Notes: generated by a model not told the origin, from the sequence alone. Shown: positions 1-8,976, counted from the stretch's first letter. The stretch is 64,000 bases of DNA from Microvirga massiliensis (GCF_001006805.1 NZ_LN811355.1:124115-188114), one strand, 5' to 3'. Program-made: numbers and translations.

Positions 1-24
1 TTGATCCGGATCGTTCGAGCAGCA

Positions 25-321
25 TTAGTTGATGGATGGGGACGTGTCCGGTTCGGACGGGTCGTCGAACTCGGCCTCCATTCCAGCGCGGATCTCGGCG
101 AGGGCCTCCTCTTCGGAGCGATCTGTCTCGAGTGCATAGACACGCGCCGCATGGCGCGCGAGATCGACCAGCAGCACGCCCCAGGTATACGGGTCGTCGA
201 AAGAGCGGCGCAGGGCGACGCTCACGGCGCCGTCGACGACCGAGGCACGCAGGATTTCGATCCCGCCTTTTTCCAGCACGTCGGGCGGTAGGCTCAGAGC
301 CTCGAATTTCGGATCGCTCAT
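25..321 (-). CDS. DUF5076 domain-containing protein
   Basis: Small acidic protein of 98 residues beginning MSDPKFEALSLPPDVLEKGG. I recognise it as the DUF5076 family, which in Hyphomicrobiales commonly sits directly behind the pyruvate dehydrogenase E1 genes; its function is not established. The ATG at 321 lies 4 bases after the pdhB stop, so it is almost certainly the third gene of the pdhA-pdhB transcript and probably translated by coupling. The reading frame stays open upstream into pdhB, but that part is arginine-rich shadow sequence and is not counted. There are no membrane segments and no signal peptide. A role tied to PDH is inferred from position only. Confidence 0.8.
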   Translation of the reverse strand: MSDPKFEALSLPPDVLEKGGIEILRASVVDGAVSVALRRSFDDPYTWGVLLVDLARHAARVYALETDRSEEEALAEIRAGMEAEFDDPSEPDTSPSIN

Positions 322-325
322 CGGT

Positions 326-1771
326 CTAGCGGTAGCACACGCTCTTGGCCGCCTGAACGACCTCGGCAACCGATGGCAGGGCGAGCTTCTCGAGATTCGC
401 TGCATAGGGCATCGGGACGTCCTTTCCCGTGATGCGCACGACAGGCGCATCGAGATAATCGAAAGCGTGCTCCATCAGGCGGGCGATGATTTCCGCCCCT
501 ACCCCGGATTGCGGGAAGCCCTCCTCCACGGTCACGCAGCGACCGGTCTTCATGACGGAAGCCACGACCGTGTCGCTGTCCATCGGACGAATCGTGCGCA
601 GGTCGATAACTTCTGCGTCGATTCCTTCGGCTTCGAGTTCCTCTGCTGCCTTCAGCGCGTAAGTCATGCCGATGCCGAAGGACACGATGGTGACGTCGCG
701 ACCCTGCCGATGGATTCGCGCCTTTCCGATCGGAACCGTGAAATCATCCAGCCTCGGAACCGGAAACGAGTGTCCATAAAGGATCTCGTTCTCAAGGAAG
801 ATGATCGGGTTGGGATCGCGGATGGCGCTTTTCAGGAGCCCCTTCGCGTCGGACGCCGTATAGGGCATCACGACCTTCAATCCAGGCACGTTCGAATACC
901 AAGCCGCGTAATCGTGGCTGTGCTGGGCAGCCACACGGGCCGCAGCACCGTTCGGTCCGCGGAACACGATCGGGCAACCGAGCTGCCCGCCGGACATATA
1001 CAGGGTCTTTGCCGCGGAGTTGACGATCTGATCGATCGCCTGCATGGCGAAATTGAAGGTCATGAATTCCACGATCGGGCGCAGCCCTGTGAAGGCCGCA
1101 CCGACACCCACGCCTGCGAAGGCATGCTCGGTGATCGGGGTATCGATGACTCTTCGATCACCGAACTCCTGCAGAAGTCCCTGTGTGACCTTGTAGGCGC
1201 CTTGATACTCCGCGACCTCTTCGCCCATGATGAAGACGGTCTCGTCCCGCCGCATCTCCTCGGCCATGGCGTCCCGCAAAGCCTCGCGCACGGTCATCGT
1301 GACCAACTCGGTGCCTTCCGGGATCTCGGTCGCGGCATCATGGCCCGTTACCGTCTGAATGACGGCTGGCGCGGCAACTCCCTGTGGAGCCGTGTCACCG
1401 GATCGCGCCGTAGGCGCAGGTCGCTCCGCGAGCCCCTCCGCCTGCATGTCGGGTGTCGGTGCAGGCTGAGCGGGAGCCTCGGAAGGCGCCGGAGCCTTTG
1501 TCGTTGTCGCAGCAGCCGAGACGTCTTCGCCCTCCTCCGCCAGCACGGCGATCGGCGTGTTGACGGCAACATTTTCAGTGCCATCCGCGACCAGGATCTT
1601 CGCGAGAATTCCGTCGTCGATTGCCTCGACCTCCATGGTGGCCTTGTCGGTTTCGATTTCGGCGAGAATGTCCCCGGGTTTGACCCGGTCTCCCTCCCTT
1701 TTCAGCCACTTCGCGAGTTTGCCCTGCTCCATGGTCGGAGAAAGGGCTGGCATCAGAATGTCAGTCGCCAT
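326..1771 (-). CDS. pdhB: Pyruvate dehydrogenase E1 component, beta subunit, with lipoyl domain
   Basis: Forms with PdhA the thiamine-diphosphate-dependent E1 enzyme that decarboxylates pyruvate and reductively acetylates lipoamide in the cytoplasmic PDH complex. The first ~78 residues are a biotinyl/lipoyl domain with the lipoylation lysine at about residue 43 (ETDKATM). An Ala/Pro-rich flexible linker follows to about residue 150, then the transketolase-like pyrimidine-binding and C-terminal domains (GEEVAEYQGAYKVTQGL, DTPITEHAFAGVGVGAAF). The 481-residue length fits the alphaproteobacterial form in which E1-beta itself carries a lipoyl domain; enterobacterial E1 is a different homodimeric type. 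It lies 48 bases after pdhA and 4 bases before the DUF5076 gene. Confidence 0.97.
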   Translation of the reverse strand: MATDILMPALSPTMEQGKLAKWLKREGDRVKPGDILAEIETDKATMEVEAIDDGILAKILVADGTENVAVNTPIAVLAEEGEDVSAAATTTKAPAPSEAPAQPAPTPDMQAEGLAERPAPTARSGDTAPQGVAAPAVIQTVTGHDAATEIPEGTELVTMTVREALRDAMAEEMRRDETVFIMGEEVAEYQGAYKVTQGLLQEFGDRRVIDTPITEHAFAGVGVGAAFTGLRPIVEFMTFNFAMQAIDQIVNSAAKTLYMSGGQLGCPIVFRGPNGAAARVAAQHSHDYAAWYSNVPGLKVVMPYTASDAKGLLKSAIRDPNPIIFLENEILYGHSFPVPRLDDFTVPIGKARIHRQGRDVTIVSFGIGMTYALKAAEELEAEGIDAEVIDLRTIRPMDSDTVVASVMKTGRCVTVEEGFPQSGVGAEIIARLMEHAFDYLDAPVVRITGKDVPMPYAANLEKLALPSVAEVVQAAKSVCYR

Positions 1772-1819
1772 GTTCGGCCTGTCGTGCTTGAAGCGACGCG
1801 AGAATGACGCGCGGTTGGA

Positions 1820-2881
1820 TCAGAGAAGGACGTCGGTGTAGAGTTCGGACGGATCCGGCTCCGGATCGTGTGTCGCGAATTCGGCGGCCTCATTGACGAT
1901 CTCGCGCACCTTCGCGTCAAAGACCTTCAACTCGTCCTCCGTCATGTTCCAGCTCTCGAGCAGGCGACGCCGAACCTGCTCGATCGGATCATGCTCCTCG
2001 CGCATTCGGGCGACTTCGTCCTTCGTCCGATATTTCGCCGGATCCGACATCGAGTGGCCGCGATAGCGATAGGTCTGCATTTCGAGAATGTACGGTCCAT
2101 TCTCCCGCGCATGGGCGATGGCCCGCTGCCCGGCATCATAGACGGCGCGAACGTCCATCCCGTCGATCTGCTCGCCCGGGATGTTGAACGACAATCCGCG
2201 CTTGGAGAAATCCGTTTGTGCAGAGGCGCGAGTTACCGCCGTACCCATGGCGTACCGATTATTCTCGATAACGTAGACGATAGGCAGCTTCCACAGGGCC
2301 GCCATGTTGAAGCTCTCGTAGACCTGTCCCTGGTTGGCAGCTCCATCGCCAAAATACGTCAGCGAGACCGAGTCGTTCTGACGATACTTGTTTGCGAGAG
2401 CGAGCCCAGTGCCGAGGGAGACCTGCGCGCCGACGATTCCATGGCCGCCGTAGAAATTCTTCTCCTTGGAGAACATGTGCATCGAGCCGCCCTTGCCTTT
2501 CGACAAGCCGCCGCGGCGTCCGGTCAGTTCCGCCATCACTCCCTTGGGATCCATCCCGCAGGCGAGCATATGTCCATGATCGCGGTAGCCGGTAATGACC
2601 TCGTCACCCTCCCGGGATGCCATCTGCATGCCGACGACGACCGCCTCCTGGCCGATGTAGAGATGGCAGAAGCCGCCGATGAGCCCCATGCCGTACATCT
2701 GGCCCGCCTTCTCTTCAAAGCGGCGAATCAGGAGCATCTCGCGATACGCGTGGATGTCCTGGTCCTTATCGAACTGGGGAGCATTGGCCTGCTGCGCCCG
2801 TCGGGCCGGGGACCTGTTGGCGGTTGCCTTGTCTGCCGCGCTCGCCCCTGCGCGGCTCGCTTTGCGGGCTGCCACAGCCAT
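1820..2881 (-). CDS. pdhA: Pyruvate dehydrogenase E1 component, alpha subunit
   Basis: Alpha subunit of the alpha2beta2 E1 of pyruvate dehydrogenase; it binds thiamine diphosphate and starts oxidative decarboxylation of pyruvate to acetyl-CoA. The ThDP/Mg motif GDGAANQG is at about residues 178-185 and the conserved YRYRGHSMSDP loop is near residue 275. The first ~37 residues form a basic Ala/Arg/Lys-rich extension before the catalytic fold. The ATG at 2881 was chosen over an upstream in-frame codon because ACCGGAGG stands about 8 bases before it. The protein is 353 residues. It is first in the pdhA-pdhB-DUF5076 operon; the E2 and E3 genes would lie beyond the left edge. Confidence 0.97.
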   Translation of the reverse strand: MAVAARKASRAGASAADKATANRSPARRAQQANAPQFDKDQDIHAYREMLLIRRFEEKAGQMYGMGLIGGFCHLYIGQEAVVVGMQMASREGDEVITGYRDHGHMLACGMDPKGVMAELTGRRGGLSKGKGGSMHMFSKEKNFYGGHGIVGAQVSLGTGLALANKYRQNDSVSLTYFGDGAANQGQVYESFNMAALWKLPIVYVIENNRYAMGTAVTRASAQTDFSKRGLSFNIPGEQIDGMDVRAVYDAGQRAIAHARENGPYILEMQTYRYRGHSMSDPAKYRTKDEVARMREEHDPIEQVRRRLLESWNMTEDELKVFDAKVREIVNEAAEFATHDPEPDPSELYTDVLL

Positions 2882-3047
2882 TCGACACCTCCGGTGCGTT
2901 TCCCACCCCACATCATTTAGCGCAGGAGGAGGCGCATTGCGAGAGGGTGGACTTGCGCCGGCAGTTACTCAGCAATCACGCTAACAGGTTGAATAGCTTC
3001 ATAAATTTCCAAGCAACTGGAATTCAGTTGATCGGTTTTCACCAGCG

Positions 3048-3362
3048 TCAGGGTCCGGTGATGATGACGAGATCGTTCTTGTGCACGCGTCCGAGCATCA
3101 CCCGGGCACGCTCTTCGAGAAGATCGCGATCGATCTGATCACTGCGCAGGAGCGCGATTCGACGCTCCCATTCCGCCCGCTCCCGGCGAGCATCATCGAG
3201 TTCGCGGCCAAGGTCCGCAGCCAGAACCTCGTAACGCTCCTTGGCTTCCAGGCCGCGCGCACCCGTATTAGCATGGTACATGAAGTAGCTCACCATGCCG
3301 GCCGAGACGGCATAAAGGAGAACCGGGAGGAGGAAACGCCTAGCGCGGCGACGAACGACCAT
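3048..3362 (-). CDS. ftsB: Septum formation initiator family protein (FtsB/DivIC-like)
   Basis: Bitopic inner-membrane protein of 104 residues: a basic N-terminus (MVVRRRARR), one membrane helix at about 10-28, then a charged coiled-coil-prone stretch (about 38-75) and a short C-terminal segment with RVMLGRVHKNDLVII. This is the architecture of FtsB/DivIC proteins, which bridge the FtsQ-FtsL divisome subcomplex. It lies between eno and pdhA, a common alphaproteobacterial order. A GTG at 3380 is an alternative start; neither codon has a clear ribosome binding site. The family assignment is firm, but orthology to E. coli FtsB itself is inferred. Confidence 0.85.
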   Translation of the reverse strand: MVVRRRARRFLLPVLLYAVSAGMVSYFMYHANTGARGLEAKERYEVLAADLGRELDDARRERAEWERRIALLRSDQIDRDLLEERARVMLGRVHKNDLVIITGP

Positions 3363-3433
3363 GCACGGGATGCTACCCACGCATGGTTAAGATCGTATTG
3401 CCGCCCCCAAACAGGCGGATCCTCCAGAAGGTC

Positions 3434-4717
3434 TCAGCGCAAGGCCCGCAGGGCACCACGCCCGGCATAATATGCCTGGGAGCCGAGTTCCTCCTCGATC
3501 CTGATCAACTGGTTGTACTTGGCGAGCCGATCCGAGCGAGCGAGCGATCCCGTCTTGATCTGCCCGCAATTCGTGGCGACGGCGAGGTCGGCGATCGTGG
3601 CGTCCTCGGTCTCACCCGAACGGTGCGACATGACGGCGGTGTACGAGGCGCGATGAGCCATGTCGACGGCTGCAAGCGTCTCCGTCAGGGTGCCGATCTG
3701 ATTTACCTTCACGAGAATGGAATTCGCGACGCCCTTCGCGATACCCTCGCGAAGGCGATCGACATTGGTGACGAAGAGATCGTCGCCAACAAGCTGGCAT
3801 CGGTCGCCGATCGCGTCGGTCAGCGCCTTCCAGCCCTCCCAATCGTCCTCCGCCATGCCGTCCTCGATCGACAGGATCGGATAGGAGGCCACGAGCTTCG
3901 CGAGATATTTCACCTGATCGTCGATGGAGCGTGTCACGCCCTCCCCCTCGAAGTGATAGGCGCCATCCCGGAAAAGCTCAGTGGATGCGCAGTCGAGCGC
4001 GAGAACGAAATCATCCCCAGGCTTGTATCCGGCGCTTTCGATCGAGCGCATCACGAAGTCGAGCGCCGCCTCGGCGGACGGCAGGTTCGGCGCGAAGCCA
4101 CCCTCGTCTCCGACATTGGCGTTGTGGCCGGCATCCTTCAGCGCCTTCTTCAGCGTATGGAAGACTTCGGCTCCCATCCGAACGGCTTCGGCCAGTGTCG
4201 GAGCCCCGACGGGCATGATCATGAATTCCTGGAAGTCGATCGGATTGTCGGCATGGGCTCCACCATTCACGATGTTCATCATCGGAACCGGGAGAACGCG
4301 CGCCTGCGTCCCGCCGACATACCGGTAGAGCGGCAGACCCGACGCCTCTGCGGCAGCCTTGGCCACCGCCAGGGAGACGCCGAGGGTCGCATTCGCCCCG
4401 AGCCGGCTCTTGTTGGGCGTGCCGTCGAGCTCGATCATCTCCTCGTCAATGGCGACCTGATCCTCTGCGTCCATGCCCCCGATCGCTTCCAGGATCTCTC
4501 CATTGACCGCCTCGACCGCCTTGATCACTCCCTTGCCGAGATAGCGGGACTTGTCGCCATCTCGCAGTTCGACGGCTTCGTGAGCTCCCGTCGAGGCGCC
4601 GGAAGGGACCGCGGCCCTGCCCATGGAGCCATCGTCGAGAACGACATCGACCTCGACGGTTGGATTGCCTCGGCTGTCGAGGATCTGGCGGGCGATGATG
4701 TCGACGATTGCGGTCAT
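3434..4717 (-). CDS. eno: Enolase (phosphopyruvate hydratase)
   Basis: Interconverts 2-phosphoglycerate and phosphoenolpyruvate in glycolysis and gluconeogenesis; cytoplasmic and Mg-dependent. The 427 residues show every enolase hallmark: RQILDSRGNPTVEVDV and GASTGAHEAVELRDGD at the N-terminus, the metal-binding LALDCASTEL and LSIEDGMAEDDWEGW, the catalytic-lysine region LVKVNQIGTLTETL, and the signature SHRSGETEDATIADLAVA. AGGAGATCCG precedes the ATG at 4717 at good spacing. Upstream (4718-4962) a 245-base gap separates it from divergent queF; I find no convincing motif there. Downstream it is followed 71 bases later by the ftsB-like gene. Confidence 0.99.
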   Translation of the reverse strand: MTAIVDIIARQILDSRGNPTVEVDVVLDDGSMGRAAVPSGASTGAHEAVELRDGDKSRYLGKGVIKAVEAVNGEILEAIGGMDAEDQVAIDEEMIELDGTPNKSRLGANATLGVSLAVAKAAAEASGLPLYRYVGGTQARVLPVPMMNIVNGGAHADNPIDFQEFMIMPVGAPTLAEAVRMGAEVFHTLKKALKDAGHNANVGDEGGFAPNLPSAEAALDFVMRSIESAGYKPGDDFVLALDCASTELFRDGAYHFEGEGVTRSIDDQVKYLAKLVASYPILSIEDGMAEDDWEGWKALTDAIGDRCQLVGDDLFVTNVDRLREGIAKGVANSILVKVNQIGTLTETLAAVDMAHRASYTAVMSHRSGETEDATIADLAVATNCGQIKTGSLARSDRLAKYNQLIRIEEELGSQAYYAGRGALRALR

Positions 4718-4962
4718 TCGGATCTCCTGTCGGACAAGGCAGATGCGCCGGAATGGCGCAGCTTCTGGGCTTTTCGGGTATCGTGTGCAAGGGATTTAAG
4801 CGGCATGGAGGTGGCAGCCGCAGTGGTCCGGCCCCAAATAGTGCATTACCGAGTGGCTTCAGCAGGGTCGGAGGCCCCCTGAGCAACCGACTATCGCAGG
4901 GCTGTTACGCACCGACCCCGATCGTGCCCTCGCCCAAGCTTCATTGGAATGTTTTCGAGCGT

Positions 4963-5412
4963 ATGACACCAGAGCTTCAACTCGGCCACGCTACCCCCCT
5001 GCCCGCGTCACCTGAAGAGGCGCGGCTCGATCGGGTGCCGAATCCCCACGCCGACACGAACTACGTTGCGCGGTTCACGTGTCCCGAGTTCACGTCCCTG
5101 TGCCCAGTCACGGGTCAGCCGGACTTTGCCATTCTGGTCATCGACTATGTCCCGGACCGGTGGCTCGTCGAGTCGAAGTCGTTGAAGCTGTATATGCACA
5201 GCTTCCGCAACCACGGCGCATTTCATGAGGACTGCACCGTCGCCATCGGCCGTCGGCTGACGGCCCTTCTCGAGCCTCGCTATCTCCGGATCGGCGGGTA
5301 TTGGTATCCGCGCGGAGGCATTCCGATCGACGTCTTCTGGCAAACCGGCAAGCCCCCGGAGGATGTCTGGCTTCCGGATCCCGGGGTTGCGCCCTACCGG
5401 GCACGGGGCTGA
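4963..5412 (+). CDS. queF: NADPH-dependent 7-cyano-7-deazaguanine (preQ0) reductase
   Basis: Reduces the nitrile of preQ0 to the aminomethyl group of preQ1 on the way to queuosine in tRNA. This is the short unimodular type (149 residues, like Bacillus QueF; the E. coli enzyme is a longer two-domain form). The nucleophilic cysteine is in TSLCPVTGQPDF (Cys47), with the assisting Asp54 in the same motif; the QueF signature ESKSLKLY is at 70-77 and FHED at 88-91. The reading frame is open far upstream, but homology begins at the ATG at 4963. No strong Shine-Dalgarno sequence is seen. Convergent with the MFS gene, 8 bases apart. Confidence 0.96.
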   Translation: MTPELQLGHATPLPASPEEARLDRVPNPHADTNYVARFTCPEFTSLCPVTGQPDFAILVIDYVPDRWLVESKSLKLYMHSFRNHGAFHEDCTVAIGRRLTALLEPRYLRIGGYWYPRGGIPIDVFWQTGKPPEDVWLPDPGVAPYRARG

Positions 5413-5420
5413 CCCATTGT

Positions 5421-6629
5421 TCAGCGCCCCGGCTTCGGGAGGCCGGTTGCCGCGCAGAACCCGACACCGAGAATGAGCGCGGCCAGGACGGGGATGGTCA
5501 GGGCCAAGCCAGCAGCCGAAAGCCCGAAACCTACGATCACGACGCCAAGGGCCTGACCACAGAAGAACGAGAATGCATGCAGCGCGACCGCGGAGGCGCG
5601 CGCCTGCTGCGTCAGTTCCGTCACCTGGGTCTGGAACGAATTGTGCAGCATGTAGAATCCGGTTCCGAGGAGCAGCATGGCTGCGCCGGTCATATGCCAG
5701 GGCCCACCGCCACCGATCAGGAAAAGAGCGACGGCACAGACGATGCCGCCGAGGGCGAGCATCCTCCCGAGCCCGAGCACGCGGAGCAGCCAGGCGACAA
5801 TGAGTGAATAGACGAGCCCGCCAATGGCAAAGCCCGCGAGAGCGAATCCTGCCTCGCGCGCTCCCCCGACACCACGAGCCTCAAACAGAGAGGCGAGATA
5901 GGGGCCCAATCCGAAGACCGGCACCGCCTCGACAAAGACGAGCCCGAAGAGCAGGCGCGCGCGGGGATTCGCCAGGAGCCCACGATAGTTTGCCAGAGCT
6001 GCCCGGAGATCGAAGGATCGAGCGCCGGCTTCAGCGGGCAGGCCGACGATCGTAGCAGCACAGGCGGCCATCAGCAGGACGGCCGAAAATCCGAACACTC
6101 CACGCCACCCGATATACTCGGCCGCGATCCCGGCGAGGGATGACCCGAGAAGCTGCCCCGTGATGACTGCGACGAGGAAGCGGCTGATCGCGACCTGTCG
6201 GTGCATGATCGGAATTCGGTCGCCGAGCAGGGCGAGCGCTGCGGGAATGACTCCCCCGGCCGCCGCACCCGCCACAATCCGCAGCCCGAACAGCGTCGTG
6301 ACATCCGCCGCGAAGGCGCAGCCCACGAGAGCAATCACGAGCGCGCACAGGCACGCCTTCATGATGCGGCCCTTGCCGAGCGCGTCGCTGACTGGGCCTA
6401 GAATCGGCTGAATGAAGGCGTAGGGAAGCGCGAAGGCAGCCGACAGAAGGGCGATCGTTCCGGGAGCTTCCTGAAGGTCCCGTGCGATGACCGTGACCAT
6501 CGGTTCTACGGCGCGTGCCGAAAAAGTGCTCGCAAAGCCGCCGGCCGCCAGGACGAGAATCAAGCGCCGGACGGACAGCCCGGACGGGGACGCACCGGCC
6601 GCATCGGGGACAATACCTTCCGGGCTCAC
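5421..6629 (-). CDS. MFS transporter
   Basis: A 402-residue inner-membrane protein with about 12 hydrophobic helices in two halves. The loop between helices 2 and 3 reads GPVSDALGKGR, the degenerate GxxxDRxGRR signature of the major facilitator superfamily. It resembles drug/metabolite antiporters such as the arabinose- or multidrug-efflux types, but the substrate cannot be read from sequence. Its GTG start overlaps the kdsA stop by 4 bases (GTGA), so translation is coupled to kdsA. This suggests, without proving, a link to envelope sugar metabolism. Confidence 0.9.
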   Translation of the reverse strand: MSPEGIVPDAAGASPSGLSVRRLILVLAAGGFASTFSARAVEPMVTVIARDLQEAPGTIALLSAAFALPYAFIQPILGPVSDALGKGRIMKACLCALVIALVGCAFAADVTTLFGLRIVAGAAAGGVIPAALALLGDRIPIMHRQVAISRFLVAVITGQLLGSSLAGIAAEYIGWRGVFGFSAVLLMAACAATIVGLPAEAGARSFDLRAALANYRGLLANPRARLLFGLVFVEAVPVFGLGPYLASLFEARGVGGAREAGFALAGFAIGGLVYSLIVAWLLRVLGLGRMLALGGIVCAVALFLIGGGGPWHMTGAAMLLLGTGFYMLHNSFQTQVTELTQQARASAVALHAFSFFCGQALGVVIVGFGLSAAGLALTIPVLAALILGVGFCAATGLPKPGR

Positions 6630-7498
6630 TCCGGCCGATCCCGCGGCTCGCGGCCTGCTCCCTTGGCGAGACGATCAAAGGCCATGAGCTCGGCCACGAG
6701 AGATTCCAGTTCCTTCAAAGGCACCATGTTCGGGCCGTCGGAAGGGGCTGCATCCGGGTCCTGATGCGTCTCGATGAAGACTGCGGCGACTCCGACTGCG
6801 ACGGCTGCCCTTGCCAGAACCGGAACGAATTCCCGCTGCCCTCCGGATGTGGTGCCTTGCCCTCCGGGCTGCTGAACGGAATGCGTCGCATCGAACACGA
6901 CCGGCGCACCGGTCGTTCGCGCCATGATCGGGAGCGAGCGCATATCTGAGACCAGCGTGTTGTAGCCGAAGGACACGCCACGCTCCGTCACGAGCACGTT
7001 CGGATTCCCGGCCCCGGTGACCTTTTCGACGACGTTTGCCATGTCCCAGGGGGCAAGGAACTGCCCCTTCTTGATGTTGACGACCCGGCCCGTGGCGGCC
7101 GCTGCCTGGACAAGGTCGGTCTGCCGGCAGAGAAAAGCCGGGATCTGAAGGACATCGACGACCTTGGCGACGGCTGCGCAATGATCATTCTCGTGCACGT
7201 CGGTGATTACCGGAACACCGAACCGTTCCTTGACCTCTGCGAAGATGTCGAGCGCCCTGGCGAGCCCTATGCCGCGGGCGCTTTTCGATGAGGTACGGTT
7301 CGCCTTGTCGAAAGACGATTTGTAGACGAGACCGATGCCGCGCCTTTCCGCCATTTCCTTCAGCGCCCCGGCCATCTCGAGCGCGTGCTCGCGACTCTCC
7401 ATGGCGCAGGGCCCTGCGATGAGCGCGAGCGGAAGGTCATTGCCGAACCGGATGGAGCCGGCCGACACGACCGCCGATGCCTTCGGTGCGTCTGTCAT
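6626..7498 (-). CDS. kdsA: 3-deoxy-8-phosphooctulonate synthase (KDO-8-P synthase)
   Basis: Condenses phosphoenolpyruvate with arabinose 5-phosphate to KDO-8-phosphate, the precursor of the lipopolysaccharide inner-core sugar KDO. Conserved blocks are IAGPCAMES, KSSFDKANRTS, VITDVHENDHC, LVTERGVSFGYNTLVSD and FDATHSVQQPGG. The motif GPCAMES carries a cysteine (Cys31) where the E. coli enzyme has asparagine; with the His of DATHS, the Glu of FIETHQ and a later Asp this is the ligand set of the metal-dependent class of KDO-8-P synthase. ATG 7498 is preferred to the upstream in-frame TTG at 7510. The protein is 290 residues. It is followed by the overlapping MFS gene. Confidence 0.97.
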   Translation of the reverse strand: MTDAPKASAVVSAGSIRFGNDLPLALIAGPCAMESREHALEMAGALKEMAERRGIGLVYKSSFDKANRTSSKSARGIGLARALDIFAEVKERFGVPVITDVHENDHCAAVAKVVDVLQIPAFLCRQTDLVQAAAATGRVVNIKKGQFLAPWDMANVVEKVTGAGNPNVLVTERGVSFGYNTLVSDMRSLPIMARTTGAPVVFDATHSVQQPGGQGTTSGGQREFVPVLARAAVAVGVAAVFIETHQDPDAAPSDGPNMVPLKELESLVAELMAFDRLAKGAGREPRDRPE

Positions 7499-7664
7499 GT
7501 GGAATCCCAAGTCCTTCGGCAGGTTGATCTCGGCCGGGTAGATGCCCGATTCGTGTTATTGCCACGCACGCCACCCGGTGAGACCTGGCCGGATGCCTGC
7601 TGACTACCCTGCCGGTGAACCGGGGAGAAGAGTGCCGTCCGCAGCACAGGGTTTAGCGCCCATG

Positions 7665-8066
7665 TCAGAACGTCATGGCTGCCGCGTTCACAATTCCTGC
7701 AGAGAGGGAGGCTGCTCCAAGGAACAAGGCTGCCGCCATCTCGCCTCCAGCGATCCGCTGCGAGAGGTTCGGCAGGAGGAGCCGCACACCCCAATAGGCT
7801 CCGATCTGTACCGCGAGAGCGATCAATCCCCAAACCACGCAGTCGATCACGCTCTGGGCGTGCACGATTGCGCTTGCTAGCGGCAGGGCAAATCCGACCA
7901 AGCTGAACCCAAGCGCCACGGCGGCCGAAATGACGTTCTGGCGGATCAACGCAAATTCGTTGTGTGCGGTCGCGAACGTATACAGGCCGAGGTAGACTGC
8001 AACGAGTCCGACGGCGATCGCGAAGAAGATGAAGAAACTCGGTAGCCCTGCCAGAGAAGAGATCAC
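7665..8066 (-). CDS. DUF350 / UPF0719 family inner-membrane protein
   Basis: A 133-residue very hydrophobic protein with about four membrane helices (roughly 10-30, 45-66, 74-96 and 108-130), matching the DUF350 (YjfL) family. Function is unknown; in other bacteria the family accompanies ATP-grasp or stress genes, but no such partner is visible here. The start is GTG at 8066, supported by GAAGGAGC nine bases upstream. It follows the VOC-family gene by 33 bases and could share its transcript with pyrG. A 166-base gap separates it from kdsA downstream. Confidence 0.88.
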   Translation of the reverse strand: MISSLAGLPSFFIFFAIAVGLVAVYLGLYTFATAHNEFALIRQNVISAAVALGFSLVGFALPLASAIVHAQSVIDCVVWGLIALAVQIGAYWGVRLLLPNLSQRIAGGEMAAALFLGAASLSAGIVNAAAMTF

Positions 8067-8099
8067 GATTGCTCCTTCGGACTGTCCCGCGTCCTGATG

Positions 8100-8963
8100 C
8101 TACGGTGAAACGAAGACGACCGCGACGCCACGAGCCGCACTCGCCGGCACGACGAGCCGACCTGGCCCTTGGGAGAACGGAATCTCCGCCGCCGTCAGTC
8201 GCCGCGCCTGAAAAGCGAGATCCGGAACTGCGACGGAATAGGCAGCCAGCGCCGGTTTTGCTTCCGGAGCGTTGATCGAGCCTAGCAGCGCGGCTGCATC
8301 GTCGGGAGTGATCACGTCGATCCGCTCACGAGCAAGGCTGAACGACAGCCCTGAGCCCAACGCACAGGCTTCTGCATTCGTGAATACCGCGAGGAAGCGC
8401 TCATGCTGGTTGGGCGCGGGCGACACCATCGTCACGGAATGGAGGCCCGTGGCGCCGTTCTGATGGCTCTGGAAGCGCTCGCTCCAGAAATTCTCGGGAT
8501 GATGATGCTGGCAGACGAAGAACCCGACCCCCGGTGCTGCGGGATCATGTGCGAAGGCCAGCGAGAATGCGACCCGTATCACGGTCCCATCGGGCTGCCA
8601 TCCCTCCCGCTCGAAAGAGAACGTGTCGAACGGCCCGATTCCCGACGAGGCGAATTGGGCCGTATCCCGCGCGGCATCGGCGCTGCCGAGCGCAATCATC
8701 GCCAAGCCCTCCCGGTTCGAGAGGAATTCCGTAACGAATGCACCGAAACTGAAGTGCCCTGGGCGGTGCGGCGGGACCGCGCTTGGATCCGCGACCGTGA
8801 TGAGTTCGAGAAAGCTAGCGGGGAACTGGACGATGCGGTTTTCGGTGCCCCAGGGGTGGCGGTTGCGTGCCCCCACCTGGAAGCCGAGTTGCCGGTAGAG
8901 TTCCGCCGCGGAATCGAGGTCTTTGACCGCGAGAACGAGGTGGTCGATGCCCCGGCGAAACAT
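8100..8963 (-). CDS. VOC family protein (glyoxalase-like domain)
   Basis: A 287-residue cytoplasmic protein of the vicinal-oxygen-chelate superfamily (Glyoxalase_3 type). The N-terminal module begins GIDHLVLAVKDLDSAAELYRQL, giving the first metal-ligand histidine. A second module from about residue 170 begins with GATGLHSVTMVSP, and the C-terminus ends in RGVAVVFVSP. Such proteins can be glyoxalases, dioxygenases or lyases; the substrate is not predictable. I chose ATG 8963, 13 bases after the pyrG stop; a TTG at 8984 would overlap pyrG by 8 bases and cannot be excluded. Confidence 0.85.
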   Translation of the reverse strand: MFRRGIDHLVLAVKDLDSAAELYRQLGFQVGARNRHPWGTENRIVQFPASFLELITVADPSAVPPHRPGHFSFGAFVTEFLSNREGLAMIALGSADAARDTAQFASSGIGPFDTFSFEREGWQPDGTVIRVAFSLAFAHDPAAPGVGFFVCQHHHPENFWSERFQSHQNGATGLHSVTMVSPAPNQHERFLAVFTNAEACALGSGLSFSLARERIDVITPDDAAALLGSINAPEAKPALAAYSVAVPDLAFQARRLTAAEIPFSQGPGRLVVPASAARGVAVVFVSP

Positions 8964-8976
8964 TGGATGGCTTTCG

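Noticed and set aside
3383..4882. 499-codon open frame on the plus strand
   Set aside because: Antisense to eno, which is unambiguous. The translation has no recognisable domain and no ribosome binding site of note.
4718..4962. Possible preQ1/queuosine riboswitch before queF
   Set aside because: I looked for a compact hairpin with an A-rich tail near the queF start and found only a small GCGCC/GGCGC hairpin near the eno end. No preQ1 aptamer pattern is visible by eye; a covariance-model search would decide.
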